Position numbers and translations under genes: made by a program. Below, one piece after another: positions 9,531-17,431 of a stretch of 64,000 nucleotides of DNA. The stretch covers positions 40,585 to 104,584 of the forward strand of contig JANQKZ010000009.1 of NCBI GenBank assembly GCA_028280845.1, read 5' to 3'. The notes below the pieces were generated by a model. It had not been told where the DNA came from. It made no database searches and saw nothing but the letters and a program-made list of their open reading frames with translations. Position 1 is the first letter of the stretch, and every line of letters begins with the position of its first letter. The stretch comes from Opitutales bacterium. GTDB taxonomy: Bacteria; Verrucomicrobiota; Verrucomicrobiia; Opitutales; JABSRG01.

Positions 9531-10985
9531 ATGCGTTTCGGGATCATCCTTTTTCTCTTTTCTTTCCTGCTTGGCCTGAGTCTCCATGCTCAAAATCGGA
9601 TCGGCACAGGTAAGGCCAAGGAACTCTACGATATACACTGCGCCAGCTGTCACGGGCCAAACATGGAAGGGGGCATGTCCAGTTCCCTCATCAATCGGCA
9701 GTGGCAATACGGCGGAACGGATGAGGACCTGTTTCGGGCCATTGCGAAGGGCTTCCCGGATAATGGGATGGAGGCCTACGAAGGCGTCCTCACCCCGGAG
9801 GAAATCCGCTCCCTTGTGATCTTCATCCACGAACAGACCGAGATCGGTGAAAAAGAAGGCCTGCTCAAGCGACTCGAACCCCGGAGCGGGGTTTTTTCCT
9901 CAGAGAAACACGACTTTCGTCTAGAAAAAATATCTGAAGGGACCGGGATACTCTGGGGAATCGATTTCCTTCCGGATCAGTCTATGCTGGTCACCCAACG
10001 AGATGGAACGCTATGGCACATGAACGAGGGGGAGAAGCCCATCTCCATCCAGGGAGTCCCGGAGGTTTGGGAATATGGCCAGGGTGGGTTGATGGAGGTA
10101 GCGATCCATCCCCAATACGCGGAAAACGGCTGGATCTACCTGGGATTTACGGAGAGCATCGGTGTCCTCGATGGAGGCGCTGAAGCTGGAATGACAAGTA
10201 TCGTTCGGGGACGCATCAATGATCGGAACCAATGGGTCGATCAGGAGATCCTGTTTAGGGCCCCCAAAGAATTTCACTGGCGAGGCCGGGTCCATGTCGG
10301 AACACGCATCGTGTTTCAGGATGGGTATATCTTCTTTTCCATCGGGGACCGCGGAAAAAAAGATATGGCTCAGGATCTCAACACCCCCAACGGAAAGATT
10401 CACCGCATTCATGAAGACGGTCGTATCCCTACGGATAATCCCTTTGTGGATAGGCCCGGTGCCTTTCCTACAATCTGGAGCTACGGACACCGCAACCCCC
10501 AGGGCCTGGCCCTGGACCCACGCAATGGTAAGCTTTGGGAAACTGAGCACGGCCCGCGGGGCGGCGATGAAATAAATTTAATTCATCCAGGCAAAAACTA
10601 TGGCTGGCCAGTCATCACCTACGGGATGAACTACAACGGCACCCCAGTCACCAACCTCACCCGCAAAACGGGTATGGAGCAACCTGCCCTTCATTGGACC
10701 CCCTCCATCGCCGTGTGTGGGATCGAATTCTATACGGGCTCCGCCTTTCCCTCCTGGACCAATCAGCTCTTCGTGGCTGGGATGGCTTCACAAGAACTCC
10801 AACGCCTGGTTATTGAGGATGAAAACGTCGTCCACTATGAGATTGTCATGAAAAACCAGGGCCGAATCCGCGATGTCACTACAGGCCCGGACGGAACCCT
10901 CTACATCCTGCTCAATAGCGGTTCCCCAAGGATCGGGGCCGTCTATCGCCTCATCCCCGCCGGCCCCGTCACCGCTGCCAGATAA
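9531..10985 (+). CDS. Cytochrome c-PQQ-dependent sugar dehydrogenase fusion
   Basis: 484 residues from ATG 9531, which starts directly at the signal peptide (MRFGIILFLFSFLLGLSLHA); a TTG at 9519 is also in frame. After the signal comes a c-type cytochrome domain with the haem motif CASCH, then a six-bladed beta-propeller of the soluble aldose/glucose dehydrogenase (YliI) family: GHRNPQGLALDP, EHGPRGGDEINLI, GKNYGWP. Likely oxidises a sugar or aldehyde in the periplasm with PQQ and passes electrons to its own haem. The substrate is unknown, and no PQQ synthesis genes are in the window. Confidence 0.92.
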   Translation: MRFGIILFLFSFLLGLSLHAQNRIGTGKAKELYDIHCASCHGPNMEGGMSSSLINRQWQYGGTDEDLFRAIAKGFPDNGMEAYEGVLTPEEIRSLVIFIHEQTEIGEKEGLLKRLEPRSGVFSSEKHDFRLEKISEGTGILWGIDFLPDQSMLVTQRDGTLWHMNEGEKPISIQGVPEVWEYGQGGLMEVAIHPQYAENGWIYLGFTESIGVLDGGAEAGMTSIVRGRINDRNQWVDQEILFRAPKEFHWRGRVHVGTRIVFQDGYIFFSIGDRGKKDMAQDLNTPNGKIHRIHEDGRIPTDNPFVDRPGAFPTIWSYGHRNPQGLALDPRNGKLWETEHGPRGGDEINLIHPGKNYGWPVITYGMNYNGTPVTNLTRKTGMEQPALHWTPSIAVCGIEFYTGSAFPSWTNQLFVAGMASQELQRLVIEDENVVHYEIVMKNQGRIRDVTTGPDGTLYILLNSGSPRIGAVYRLIPAGPVTAAR

Positions 10986-11020
10986 AGGACTTACTCTTAT
11001 CCCTCCTGACACGCATCAAT

Positions 11021-11046
11021 CTCATTTAATCATTAGAATAAATGAG
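11021..11046. terminator. AT-rich hairpin between convergent genes
   Basis: Perfect 8-bp arms CTCATTTA and TAAATGAG around a 10-base loop, between the convergent PQQ dehydrogenase and DUF1801 genes. The position suits a bidirectional terminator, but the stem is AT-rich and there is no clear T-run. Confidence 0.35.
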
Positions 11047-11078
11047 TGTCCATGAGGAGTTTATAAAAACACGATCAG

Positions 11079-11525
11079 CTAGCGATGCTGCCCCTGCTCA
11101 TAAGTCGAAATAAACCTTTCGAGGTCATTCTCCCGGATGACCTCCCCGATCACCTCCAAGTCCAGGTCTTCCGGTAATTTGTAACGTATGCAGGATTTTC
11201 CCATATCAAGCCGCTTCCCACTCTGCTTAAAGCGGTCGACTATTTTCCGGGCTACCGTCCCATCACTATAGGCACAACTCAGATACAGTGCGCGGTGCCG
11301 TTTCTGGGCCGCCAATCCGGCAAACTGCAGTGGCTTTTTGTTGGTGGTATCCGGATAGGTCTCGAGAGGAACCTCGTAAGAAATCATCCCCCAATTCAAC
11401 GTTTCCACGTAACCCTCCGGTAGATTATCCAAAACGACCTGCCGGACCGCCTCAATCGCAGTTCGATCCTCGATCGAGAGACTCTCCAGGTATTCCTCAA
11501 CTGTCTTCGCCTTGCTTTAAGCCAT
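11079..11525 (-). pseudogene. DUF1801 (YdhG-like) protein with stop at codon 3
   Basis: The family match (EAVRQVVLDNLPEGYVETLNWG, then PLQFAGLAAQKRHRALYL) extends upstream of the longest start available in the open frame (TTG 11432) to SKAKTVEEYLESLS, which is where DUF1801 proteins normally begin. Just before it the frame reads ATG GCT TAA (11525-11517), that is Met-Ala-stop. A single C-to-T change in a CAA codon would explain this. Either the gene is recently inactivated, or a shorter product starts at TTG 11432 (117 residues). It is the last gene of the long minus-strand run from the sulfur genes. Confidence 0.65.
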
Positions 11526-11564
11526 ATGTCAACTCTAGCAGATCATCAGCTCGATAACACCAAT

Positions 11565-12155
11565 TTAATGATTCGATTCCTGTAAAGATTCCAAAGCCCT
11601 GAAGAGGTCTTCCAAAGGCGGACGAAGATTGATATCATGCACGTCAATAAACCGAAGGCGCCCCTCCTTATCTACGACGAACAGCGCCCGCTCGCTCGTT
11701 CCGTCTGACCTGAGGATCCCATAGCGCTTGGAGACAGCGCCATGCGGAAAAAAGTCTGACAACACCGGGAAGTTCAGTCCACCCATTGCCTCGGTCCAGG
11801 CATGCAAAGTTGGAACATTATCTACCGTAATCCCCAGAACCACGGCATCCAACTCCCCGAATTCATCTTTGACCAAGCTGTAGCCTGGCCACTGAGCGGA
11901 ACAGACCGGGGTCCAGGCCGCGGGCACAAAACTGAGAATCACATGCTGTTTACCACGGAAGTCAGATAATTTCACCTCACCCCCACCGACGGTCGGCAAG
12001 GTGAAATCGGGGGCCATTTCGCCTATACGAACAGAAACCCGGCTATCCACAGGTTTCAACTCCCCTGGATCATAGAGACTATCCATCTCCGTAGTCTCTG
12101 AGAATAATACTGATCCCAGAAGAAACAGGAGGGGAATAAAACCAATCGGTTTCAT
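11565..12155 (-). CDS. Exported 1-Cys peroxiredoxin (AhpC/TSA family)
   Basis: 196 residues from ATG 12155, chosen because it begins a signal peptide (MKPIGFIPLLFLLGSVLFSE); the frame stays open upstream inside the preceding gene. The thioredoxin-fold body has GEMAPDFTLP and the peroxidatic motif AAWTPVCSAQW; no second Cys is present, so a 1-Cys mechanism is inferred. It reduces peroxides in the envelope, probably recharged by the TlpA-like protein encoded 7 bases upstream. Confidence 0.9.
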   Translation of the reverse strand: MKPIGFIPLLFLLGSVLFSETTEMDSLYDPGELKPVDSRVSVRIGEMAPDFTLPTVGGGEVKLSDFRGKQHVILSFVPAAWTPVCSAQWPGYSLVKDEFGELDAVVLGITVDNVPTLHAWTEAMGGLNFPVLSDFFPHGAVSKRYGILRSDGTSERALFVVDKEGRLRFIDVHDINLRPPLEDLFRALESLQESNH

Positions 12156-12162
12156 CGGTAGT

Positions 12163-12681
12163 TTATTTGGGTCTCTCAAGGTGCTCCATAATAGCCCGGA
12201 TGTGTTCTCTGCCAAGATATCCTTCATGGCGATACACTTCTCCAAAGCCTGAATCCGGGGTCTCCCGGTCTAACACGATAAAGGTTGGAGTCCTCACCAC
12301 TCTAAAACCTTCGGAGAAAGTCTTGTCCCGGTCACTTAAACACGGAAACCCCAGCTTGAATTTTTTCCGAAACAAGTCGGTTTCAAACGCCGTATCTCCA
12401 TACCCCACCCCGATTATGGGTACCGCGGGTAAATCTTCGCGCATCTGGTCGGCCAGACGGTTCTTACCTCTGGCCGATTTCTGGCACGTCGGACAGTAAA
12501 AATCGAAAAAAATGAGAACGACCCGGTCAGCCGATAAGGTCTCAATTTGAAATAATGCCGCTTCCCCTTTAACTCCTCGCCAGTCCTGCCCCTCCTCTGT
12601 CATTCCTTCCCCTGCAACGGGCTGCTGCCCGAGGCTCAATAACAGAAGTATAGCAGGCAAAAAGGTTCGGACGGTATGCAT
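12163..12681 (-). CDS. Exported TlpA-like thioredoxin-fold protein
   Basis: 172 residues: signal peptide (MHTVRTFLPAILLLLSLGQQPVAG), then a thioredoxin fold with active site YCPTC after VVLIFFDF and a cis-Pro segment VRTPTFIVLD. It probably acts as a periplasmic thiol reductant. Its neighbour 7 bases downstream is a single-Cys peroxiredoxin, so a reductant-peroxidase pair is likely (inference from context). Confidence 0.87.
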   Translation of the reverse strand: MHTVRTFLPAILLLLSLGQQPVAGEGMTEEGQDWRGVKGEAALFQIETLSADRVVLIFFDFYCPTCQKSARGKNRLADQMREDLPAVPIIGVGYGDTAFETDLFRKKFKLGFPCLSDRDKTFSEGFRVVRTPTFIVLDRETPDSGFGEVYRHEGYLGREHIRAIMEHLERPK

Positions 12682-12756
12682 AGGAGAGGGAGCCGCCGGG
12701 ATTTTCCCGACGGCTCTATGTTGGATGCTAACTCAAACGTGTTTGTTCCAAGCAGG

Positions 12757-14052
12757 TTAAAACCTCCAGGCAAATCCAAACTCCACGCTATCTTCACTGA
12801 GCCGGCTTTGGATCGTCGTCCCGGTTCCAGCGGGCCCCAGGCCCTGCTCAGAGATTTCATTTTCAGGAGCTCGCATATACGCGACACTGAGAGAAAACGA
12901 CTCCGATACCGCATAGGTGAATCCTAATGTATAGTGACTCTCCACGATTGCCGGAAAACCGATAATCCTGAAGGTCTCGTAATAATAACGTGGGAAGGGG
13001 ATTCCCTGGACGACCACAACTTCGGCCGGCCCAGTCGGGGTGAAGGATCCATTCCACCCGTTATTGGCTACCACAGGGTTTCGCCCATAGTTGAAGCCTG
13101 CCCGCAGAAACAACTTCTCCCGGATCGCTTCCCATTGGACACCCACGGCATAAACGGTTTGGTCTCGCCATCCGAATTCCGAATAGCCTTTTGCATCTCC
13201 CCAGTTAATCCACTTCAAATCACCCGAGATGATCAGCCGGTTATCCAGGCCTTCCCAGGATATACCCCCACCCAACTGCTGAGGCGCTTCTAATTCCAGA
13301 TCAAAATACGCAATACCTCCTGTCATCGTCGGTTGGGCCACGACGTTGCTGTGAGTTACACTTTGTGGTGTGGTATAACTCAAACCCAAGGACCAATGGG
13401 GAACCGGCCTCCAGATTGCACCCAGCTGCACACCATAGCCAAATCCGGGCGAAGATCCGGTGCCCAGATCCAGGGTCGCGTAATCGATGTGGAAGGCCGC
13501 CCCCAACGAAACATTGGCGGCCACCTGGTAGGCAATGGCCGGAGCAAACTTCATTATCTGCAAACTGGTAAACTCACCTGCGACCAGGTTGGCCCCCGGG
13601 CCGAAGGCGTTCGGCACATCCAGCGCAGTCCCCCGGTAATCCACTCCCAGCCCGGTTACGCCGTAAGCCGCCAGCCCAAACCGCCAGCGCTCGTTGTCTT
13701 TACCCAGTGGCAATGACAGCCCGATCGCCGGAATCGGATACACCTTTTTATCACTTTCCGCTGAAATGTTCTGGTTCATCCCAAACGGATTGATCACCGA
13801 GGCATCCACGCTGGGAATAAAGGCCGTCCCTCCAAAATCAACCTGGGACGACGGACAATACCGGCCGTAACACATGGCGGCCGGGTTTCCAAATACCGCG
13901 CTGATCGCATCCTGCGGATTTGCGATGGACACCCCCCCCATACCACGGGCAATAGGTCCTATGGCGATCAGGTTATCACCATTGGTAGCCAACAGGGTAG
14001 ACCCCATCAGGACCAGAACGGTCAGGAGGGAAACAGAATATTTTATTTTCAT
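12757..14052 (-). CDS. Outer-membrane transporter, OmpP1/FadL/TodX family
   Basis: 431 residues from ATG 14052, giving a clean signal peptide (MKIKYSVSLLTVLVLMGSTLLA). The mature N terminus has the FadL-like hatch region (ARGMGGVSIANPQDAISAVF, GNPAAM), followed by alternating beta-strand sequence and a C-terminal Phe (FGFAWRF) typical of outer-membrane barrels. FadL-type channels take up long-chain fatty acids or other hydrophobic compounds. It follows the sulfur genes on the same strand with a ~100-base gap. Confidence 0.9.
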   Translation of the reverse strand: MKIKYSVSLLTVLVLMGSTLLATNGDNLIAIGPIARGMGGVSIANPQDAISAVFGNPAAMCYGRYCPSSQVDFGGTAFIPSVDASVINPFGMNQNISAESDKKVYPIPAIGLSLPLGKDNERWRFGLAAYGVTGLGVDYRGTALDVPNAFGPGANLVAGEFTSLQIMKFAPAIAYQVAANVSLGAAFHIDYATLDLGTGSSPGFGYGVQLGAIWRPVPHWSLGLSYTTPQSVTHSNVVAQPTMTGGIAYFDLELEAPQQLGGGISWEGLDNRLIISGDLKWINWGDAKGYSEFGWRDQTVYAVGVQWEAIREKLFLRAGFNYGRNPVVANNGWNGSFTPTGPAEVVVVQGIPFPRYYYETFRIIGFPAIVESHYTLGFTYAVSESFSLSVAYMRAPENEISEQGLGPAGTGTTIQSRLSEDSVEFGFAWRF

Positions 14053-14154
14053 GACGTGTCTCAATAGGTTTGTTAGGGCCCACCCATAGGAGAGGCCCAA
14101 CAGGGGTTAACCATCGTGAGGGTCACGAAAAAAGAGAGGGAACTGAGTGAGGGC

Positions 14155-14649
14155 TCAGGTAAAAATGATTTGGGCGCCGGCGGACAGCTCGTAGAACTCT
14201 CCGACAGTCAGGACCCGATCCATCTGTGGACAGAAATCTTTATCCTTCAGCTTGAACATATCGACGGTTGCCTTACAGGCGTAGATCTTACCTCCGGCAT
14301 CGCTGATCATCTCGATAAACTCACCCACCGGTGGGATATCCAGTTTTTCCATTTCCTGCTTCATCATATACGTCGCGAAGGCAGACATTCCGGGAACCGC
14401 TCCCAACACAGTGGGCATGGCCATGCCCATGGCATCGGGAACACAAAGGGCCGGGTTGCCCACAGTCGCCACTTTGAGATTGTTCATCTTTTTCTTCACG
14501 ATAGCGTGCAAGCCAAAGAAGGTGAAAAAGATACTGGCTTCGATCCCTTCCATTCGGGCGCCGTTAGCCATGATCAACCCCGGATAAACGCCGTCCAGCG
14601 ATCCCTTGGATACAACAATAGATACTTTTTTCAGGGCTTCCTCAGACAT
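14155..14649 (-). CDS. DsrE-family sulfur-relay protein (DsrE2-like)
   Basis: 164 residues. Start ATG 14649 has upstream purine-rich sequence. Sequence of the DsrE/DsrF/DrsH-like fold: VSIVVSKGSLDGVYPGLIMA, IEASIFFTFFGL, and the Cys-bearing GGKIYACKATVDMF, where family members carry persulfide. DsrE2 proteins accept and pass sulfane sulfur in sulfur oxidation or relay. It is 28 bases after tusE/dsrC, in one operon with the SQR-like flavoprotein and ArsR gene. Confidence 0.9.
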   Translation of the reverse strand: MSEEALKKVSIVVSKGSLDGVYPGLIMANGARMEGIEASIFFTFFGLHAIVKKKMNNLKVATVGNPALCVPDAMGMAMPTVLGAVPGMSAFATYMMKQEMEKLDIPPVGEFIEMISDAGGKIYACKATVDMFKLKDKDFCPQMDRVLTVGEFYELSAGAQIIFT

Positions 14650-14677
14650 GGGAGTACTCCATTTCTACAGGTTTGAA

Positions 14678-14995
14678 TTACACACAACTTACCGGTTTGG
14701 GAAAACCGCCAATGCGGGCCGCTTTTTTGATGGGGCCTCCAGGAAATAGGCGGTAGAGGTCCTTGGTCGGTATTCCGCCCACCTTATTCATCCGGCGCAT
14801 ACCGGGGACCGCCTCTTTCTCAGCATAATCTTTTGCGATGAAATCGAGAACCTTCCAATGCTCCTCTGTCAGGGCATCGATGCCTTCTTCCTTCGCCAGT
14901 TCTGCCGCAACTTCGCGGTTCCACTGGCTGCGATCGATCAGGTTTCCGTTTTCATCAAGTTGAAGTTCTACTCCAGCTAGGGTGACTTGGCTCAT
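14678..14995 (-). CDS. tusE: DsrC/TusE-family sulfur carrier (single Cys)
   Basis: 105 residues ending in the family C-terminal arm GGFPKPVSCV. The penultimate Cys (Cys-A) is present, but the second Cys of dissimilatory DsrC, about ten residues earlier in KKAC, is replaced by Ala (KKAAR). That makes it TusE-like rather than a true DsrC partner of sulfite reductase. The body has LTEEHWKVLDFIAKDY and LYRLFPGGPIKKA. TusE-type proteins carry persulfide sulfur; beside DsrE and SQR it probably belongs to sulfide or sulfane-sulfur handling. Confidence 0.92.
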   Translation of the reverse strand: MSQVTLAGVELQLDENGNLIDRSQWNREVAAELAKEEGIDALTEEHWKVLDFIAKDYAEKEAVPGMRRMNKVGGIPTKDLYRLFPGGPIKKAARIGGFPKPVSCV

Positions 14996-15036
14996 ATCAG
15001 GATCCTTTCTTGTTCAGGCTATAAATGGGTTCGGGA

Positions 15037-16293
15037 TTATACGGCAACCGGGCTTACTTCGGGGATCTGTTTCCCCGCTCGCGTCATTTTATGCGATACC
15101 ATTGGCAGCGGAATGGCTCGTAACAGCGCGTGCCAATACACATACTTAAAAGCCAGTTTTCCAAGGTGATTGATTCTGGATTCTCCCAGGAGTTTAAAGG
15201 GGCCTACCTTCGGGATAGGAAAATGCCCGGGCACCGGTTCAAGTTCGTAGTTAAAATCTAACAGGAACCCCTTCCCATGCCCCGATTCGATAAAACAATT
15301 GGCATGTCCGTCAAAAGAGGCTTCCAGTTCACGCTCATCAATGTAGGAAAGAATATTCTCTGTCAGCACCTCGGCCTCAAAGTGGGCCACGGACCCCGCT
15401 TTCGAGGTCGGCAAGTCCGTCGCATCGCCAAGGACAAATATGTTATCTTTCACCTTTGACTGGAGGGTGTGCTTATCCGTGGGAACGTAATTGAGTTCAT
15501 CTCCAATTCCAGACCGCTCAATCGCAGCAGAACCCATGTTCGTGGGAATCGAAACGAGAAGGTCATAACCGACTTCACGCTCATCCCAGGATACGATCTT
15601 ATGCTCCTCATTATTGATTTCGCCGATCGAGAAATCGCTCACGACCTCGATTCCTTTTTCCTCCAGCAGGTGATCGAGAATCCGGGATGCAACCGGCTTT
15701 GTGAAAGCCCCTGAAAGCGGAGTCACATAGGTGATCTTGGTCTTGTCGCGCAGCCCCTTTTTGCCTAACCACCAATCCGCCAGGAACGTAAATTCCAAGG
15801 GAGCTACCGGGCATTTAATCGGCATCTCGGCAATGTTCACCACCAAGTTGCCACCTTTCCAGTCTTTCAATCGCTCGGTCAGCTTACGGGCTCCGTCGAA
15901 AGTGTAGAAATCGAACACATGCTTTTGCCAATCACTGCCCCGTTGACCTTCGGTTTCCTCCAGGGAAATATCCGTCCCCGTAGCAATGATTAACACATCG
16001 TAATCTATGCTATTCCCACAGCCGAGAACGACCCGGTTCGCCTCTGGGTCAATCCGGTCAATCGCACAGATGCGATACTCCACGCCTCGAGGAATGAACT
16101 TCTGCTTCGGTTTGACCACGTCCCGCTCCCCATAAATACCAAAGGGCATGAATAGGTAACCCGGCTGATAATAATGATCAGGGTTTTGATCCACGATGAC
16201 GATGGTCCACTCTTCTACCTTCAGTTTCCTCCGCATGTGATTGGCCATCATCGTGCCGGCCGTTCCCGCTCCCAATATTGCTAACGTCTTCAT
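15037..16293 (-). CDS. Sulfide:quinone oxidoreductase-like flavoprotein
   Basis: 418 residues. N-terminal FAD-binding Rossmann motif ILGAGTAGTMMANHMRR, second nucleotide motif DVLIIATGTD, and the late FAD motif DNIFVLGDATDLPTSKAG. Cys residues occur at MPIKCPVAPLE and ANCFIESG, positions that match SQR cysteines. The C-terminal amphipathic region (LAFKYVYWHALLRAIPLP) fits monotopic membrane binding. It would oxidise sulfide and reduce quinone (menaquinone, since menA is present). The neighbours TusE, DsrE and an ArsR regulator support a sulfur role; the exact SQR type cannot be set by eye. Confidence 0.88.
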   Translation of the reverse strand: MKTLAILGAGTAGTMMANHMRRKLKVEEWTIVIVDQNPDHYYQPGYLFMPFGIYGERDVVKPKQKFIPRGVEYRICAIDRIDPEANRVVLGCGNSIDYDVLIIATGTDISLEETEGQRGSDWQKHVFDFYTFDGARKLTERLKDWKGGNLVVNIAEMPIKCPVAPLEFTFLADWWLGKKGLRDKTKITYVTPLSGAFTKPVASRILDHLLEEKGIEVVSDFSIGEINNEEHKIVSWDEREVGYDLLVSIPTNMGSAAIERSGIGDELNYVPTDKHTLQSKVKDNIFVLGDATDLPTSKAGSVAHFEAEVLTENILSYIDERELEASFDGHANCFIESGHGKGFLLDFNYELEPVPGHFPIPKVGPFKLLGESRINHLGKLAFKYVYWHALLRAIPLPMVSHKMTRAGKQIPEVSPVAV

Positions 16294-16314
16294 CCTTTCA
16301 GGTCTCCTTTTCAG

Positions 16315-16656
16315 CTAAATCACAGCCTCCGGTTCCAAATACACCGCACGGAAATATTCGATCATCCCGCGAATCCGATCATCCGATAAGCTGTAGATCA
16401 TATTCTTTTCCTCGCGTCTGGCCTCTATGATCCCGCACAAACGCAACATCTTCAGGTGCTGGCTGATGTTGGAAACCTTTGTCTCTCCTATGATTTCAGC
16501 GATATCGTTCACACAAAATTCTCCCTGCGCCAGCGTGCAGATGATTCGGAATCTTACCTTGTTACTGATCATCTGAAATATATGGATCAGGTTCCCGCAG
16601 AGCGCTTCGTTGCTCTGGAATTCCGCCTGTATGTTTTTGCCCAATTGATTTAACAT
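16315..16656 (-). CDS. ArsR-family regulator of the sulfur operon
   Basis: 113 residues with a winged-helix DNA-binding domain (MISNKVRFRIICTLAQGEFC, KVSNISQHLKMLRLCGIIEARREE). It has four Cys at about residues 20, 40, 48 and 74; C48 sits where classic ArsR proteins carry the ELCVCD metal motif. The C-terminal Cys used by the sulfide-responsive SqrR/BigR pair is absent, so the sensing mode is unclear. It is the first gene of the operon, 21 bases before the SQR-like gene, and probably represses it. Confidence 0.9.
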   Translation of the reverse strand: MLNQLGKNIQAEFQSNEALCGNLIHIFQMISNKVRFRIICTLAQGEFCVNDIAEIIGETKVSNISQHLKMLRLCGIIEARREEKNMIYSLSDDRIRGMIEYFRAVYLEPEAVI

Positions 16657-16678
16657 TACAGTAGTTACTAAAATGTTG

Positions 16679-16694
16679 GATTATTAAAATAATC
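16679..16694. promoter_or_regulatory. Dyad operator candidate upstream of the ArsR-SQR operon
   Basis: Inverted repeat GATTATT-aa-AATAATC, 23 bases upstream of the ArsR start, inside a strongly AT-rich stretch (about 16676-16740). ArsR-family repressors bind AT-rich dyads of this kind. Promoter hexamers could not be set with confidence. Confidence 0.5.
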
Positions 16695-16891
16695 AAAACT
16701 TATTTTATGATCTTTTATTATTAGAAAGCTTACTTATAAGGCGGGCAGCCCAGCTAATATCTCCCGTTTCGGTTGGATGGGCGAGCCCGGTCGAATCAGA
16801 CCCTGCTATCCCTCCACTCGACAAGATTTACCCCGGAAAAAGAGCTTATACCCCCCTGCCTTAAAACTCACTCTACCCGATTTTTTCCTCT

Positions 16892-17365
16892 TCACCCTTC
16901 ATATCCAAATGCATCCAGAGAATCCTTGAGATGATTTACCAACGTCGGCCGTGTAGTCTGGCTCATGGCGGATTCGGAAACGCAGGATAAATACCCCAAC
17001 ATAGCGTCCAAATCTGACTGCCGGCCCTGGCCCGCCAAGTAGTGCTGGAACTGATACAATGATTCAATCCACGCATCCAGCGTAAAGGCAGATTCCGCAG
17101 CCAGGGTTTTTATACCTTCAAACGGTCCCGGGTCCTGGGGGTGCCGGATCGGACGTCGGGCTAACAACTCAAGGACTGGCAGCCAGTTTGACGATGAGGG
17201 ACAGTGTTGCCCCAGGATTTCCAGGTCGTCGCTCGAAAGCCGGGCCCGCCCGTAGAGCGATCGGCCCTGCTCGAGAACCGATACCCAACGATCCAGCGGC
17301 TCTCCTGTATTTGCGGCAAAGGTGTTGGCCAGGTCATGGCTATCAAACTGAGCGATTGGTTTCAT
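16892..17365 (-). CDS. Hypothetical protein downstream of metH
   Basis: 157 residues, not recognised. Predicted mostly helical, soluble, without signal peptide (starts MKPIAQFDSHDLANTFAANTG). It contains a Ser-rich segment (QHCPSSSNWLPVLELLARRP) and two aromatic helices (WIESLYQFQHYLA). It lies 66 bases after the metH stop on the same strand, so it may be cotranscribed. Confidence 0.6.
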   Translation of the reverse strand: MKPIAQFDSHDLANTFAANTGEPLDRWVSVLEQGRSLYGRARLSSDDLEILGQHCPSSSNWLPVLELLARRPIRHPQDPGPFEGIKTLAAESAFTLDAWIESLYQFQHYLAGQGRQSDLDAMLGYLSCVSESAMSQTTRPTLVNHLKDSLDAFGYEG

Positions 17366-17431
17366 ACGCTACCCATAGGATACGACAACCCAGCCATTGT
17401 TCCACACCTCGACGCTTTCCGGTCAGACAAA

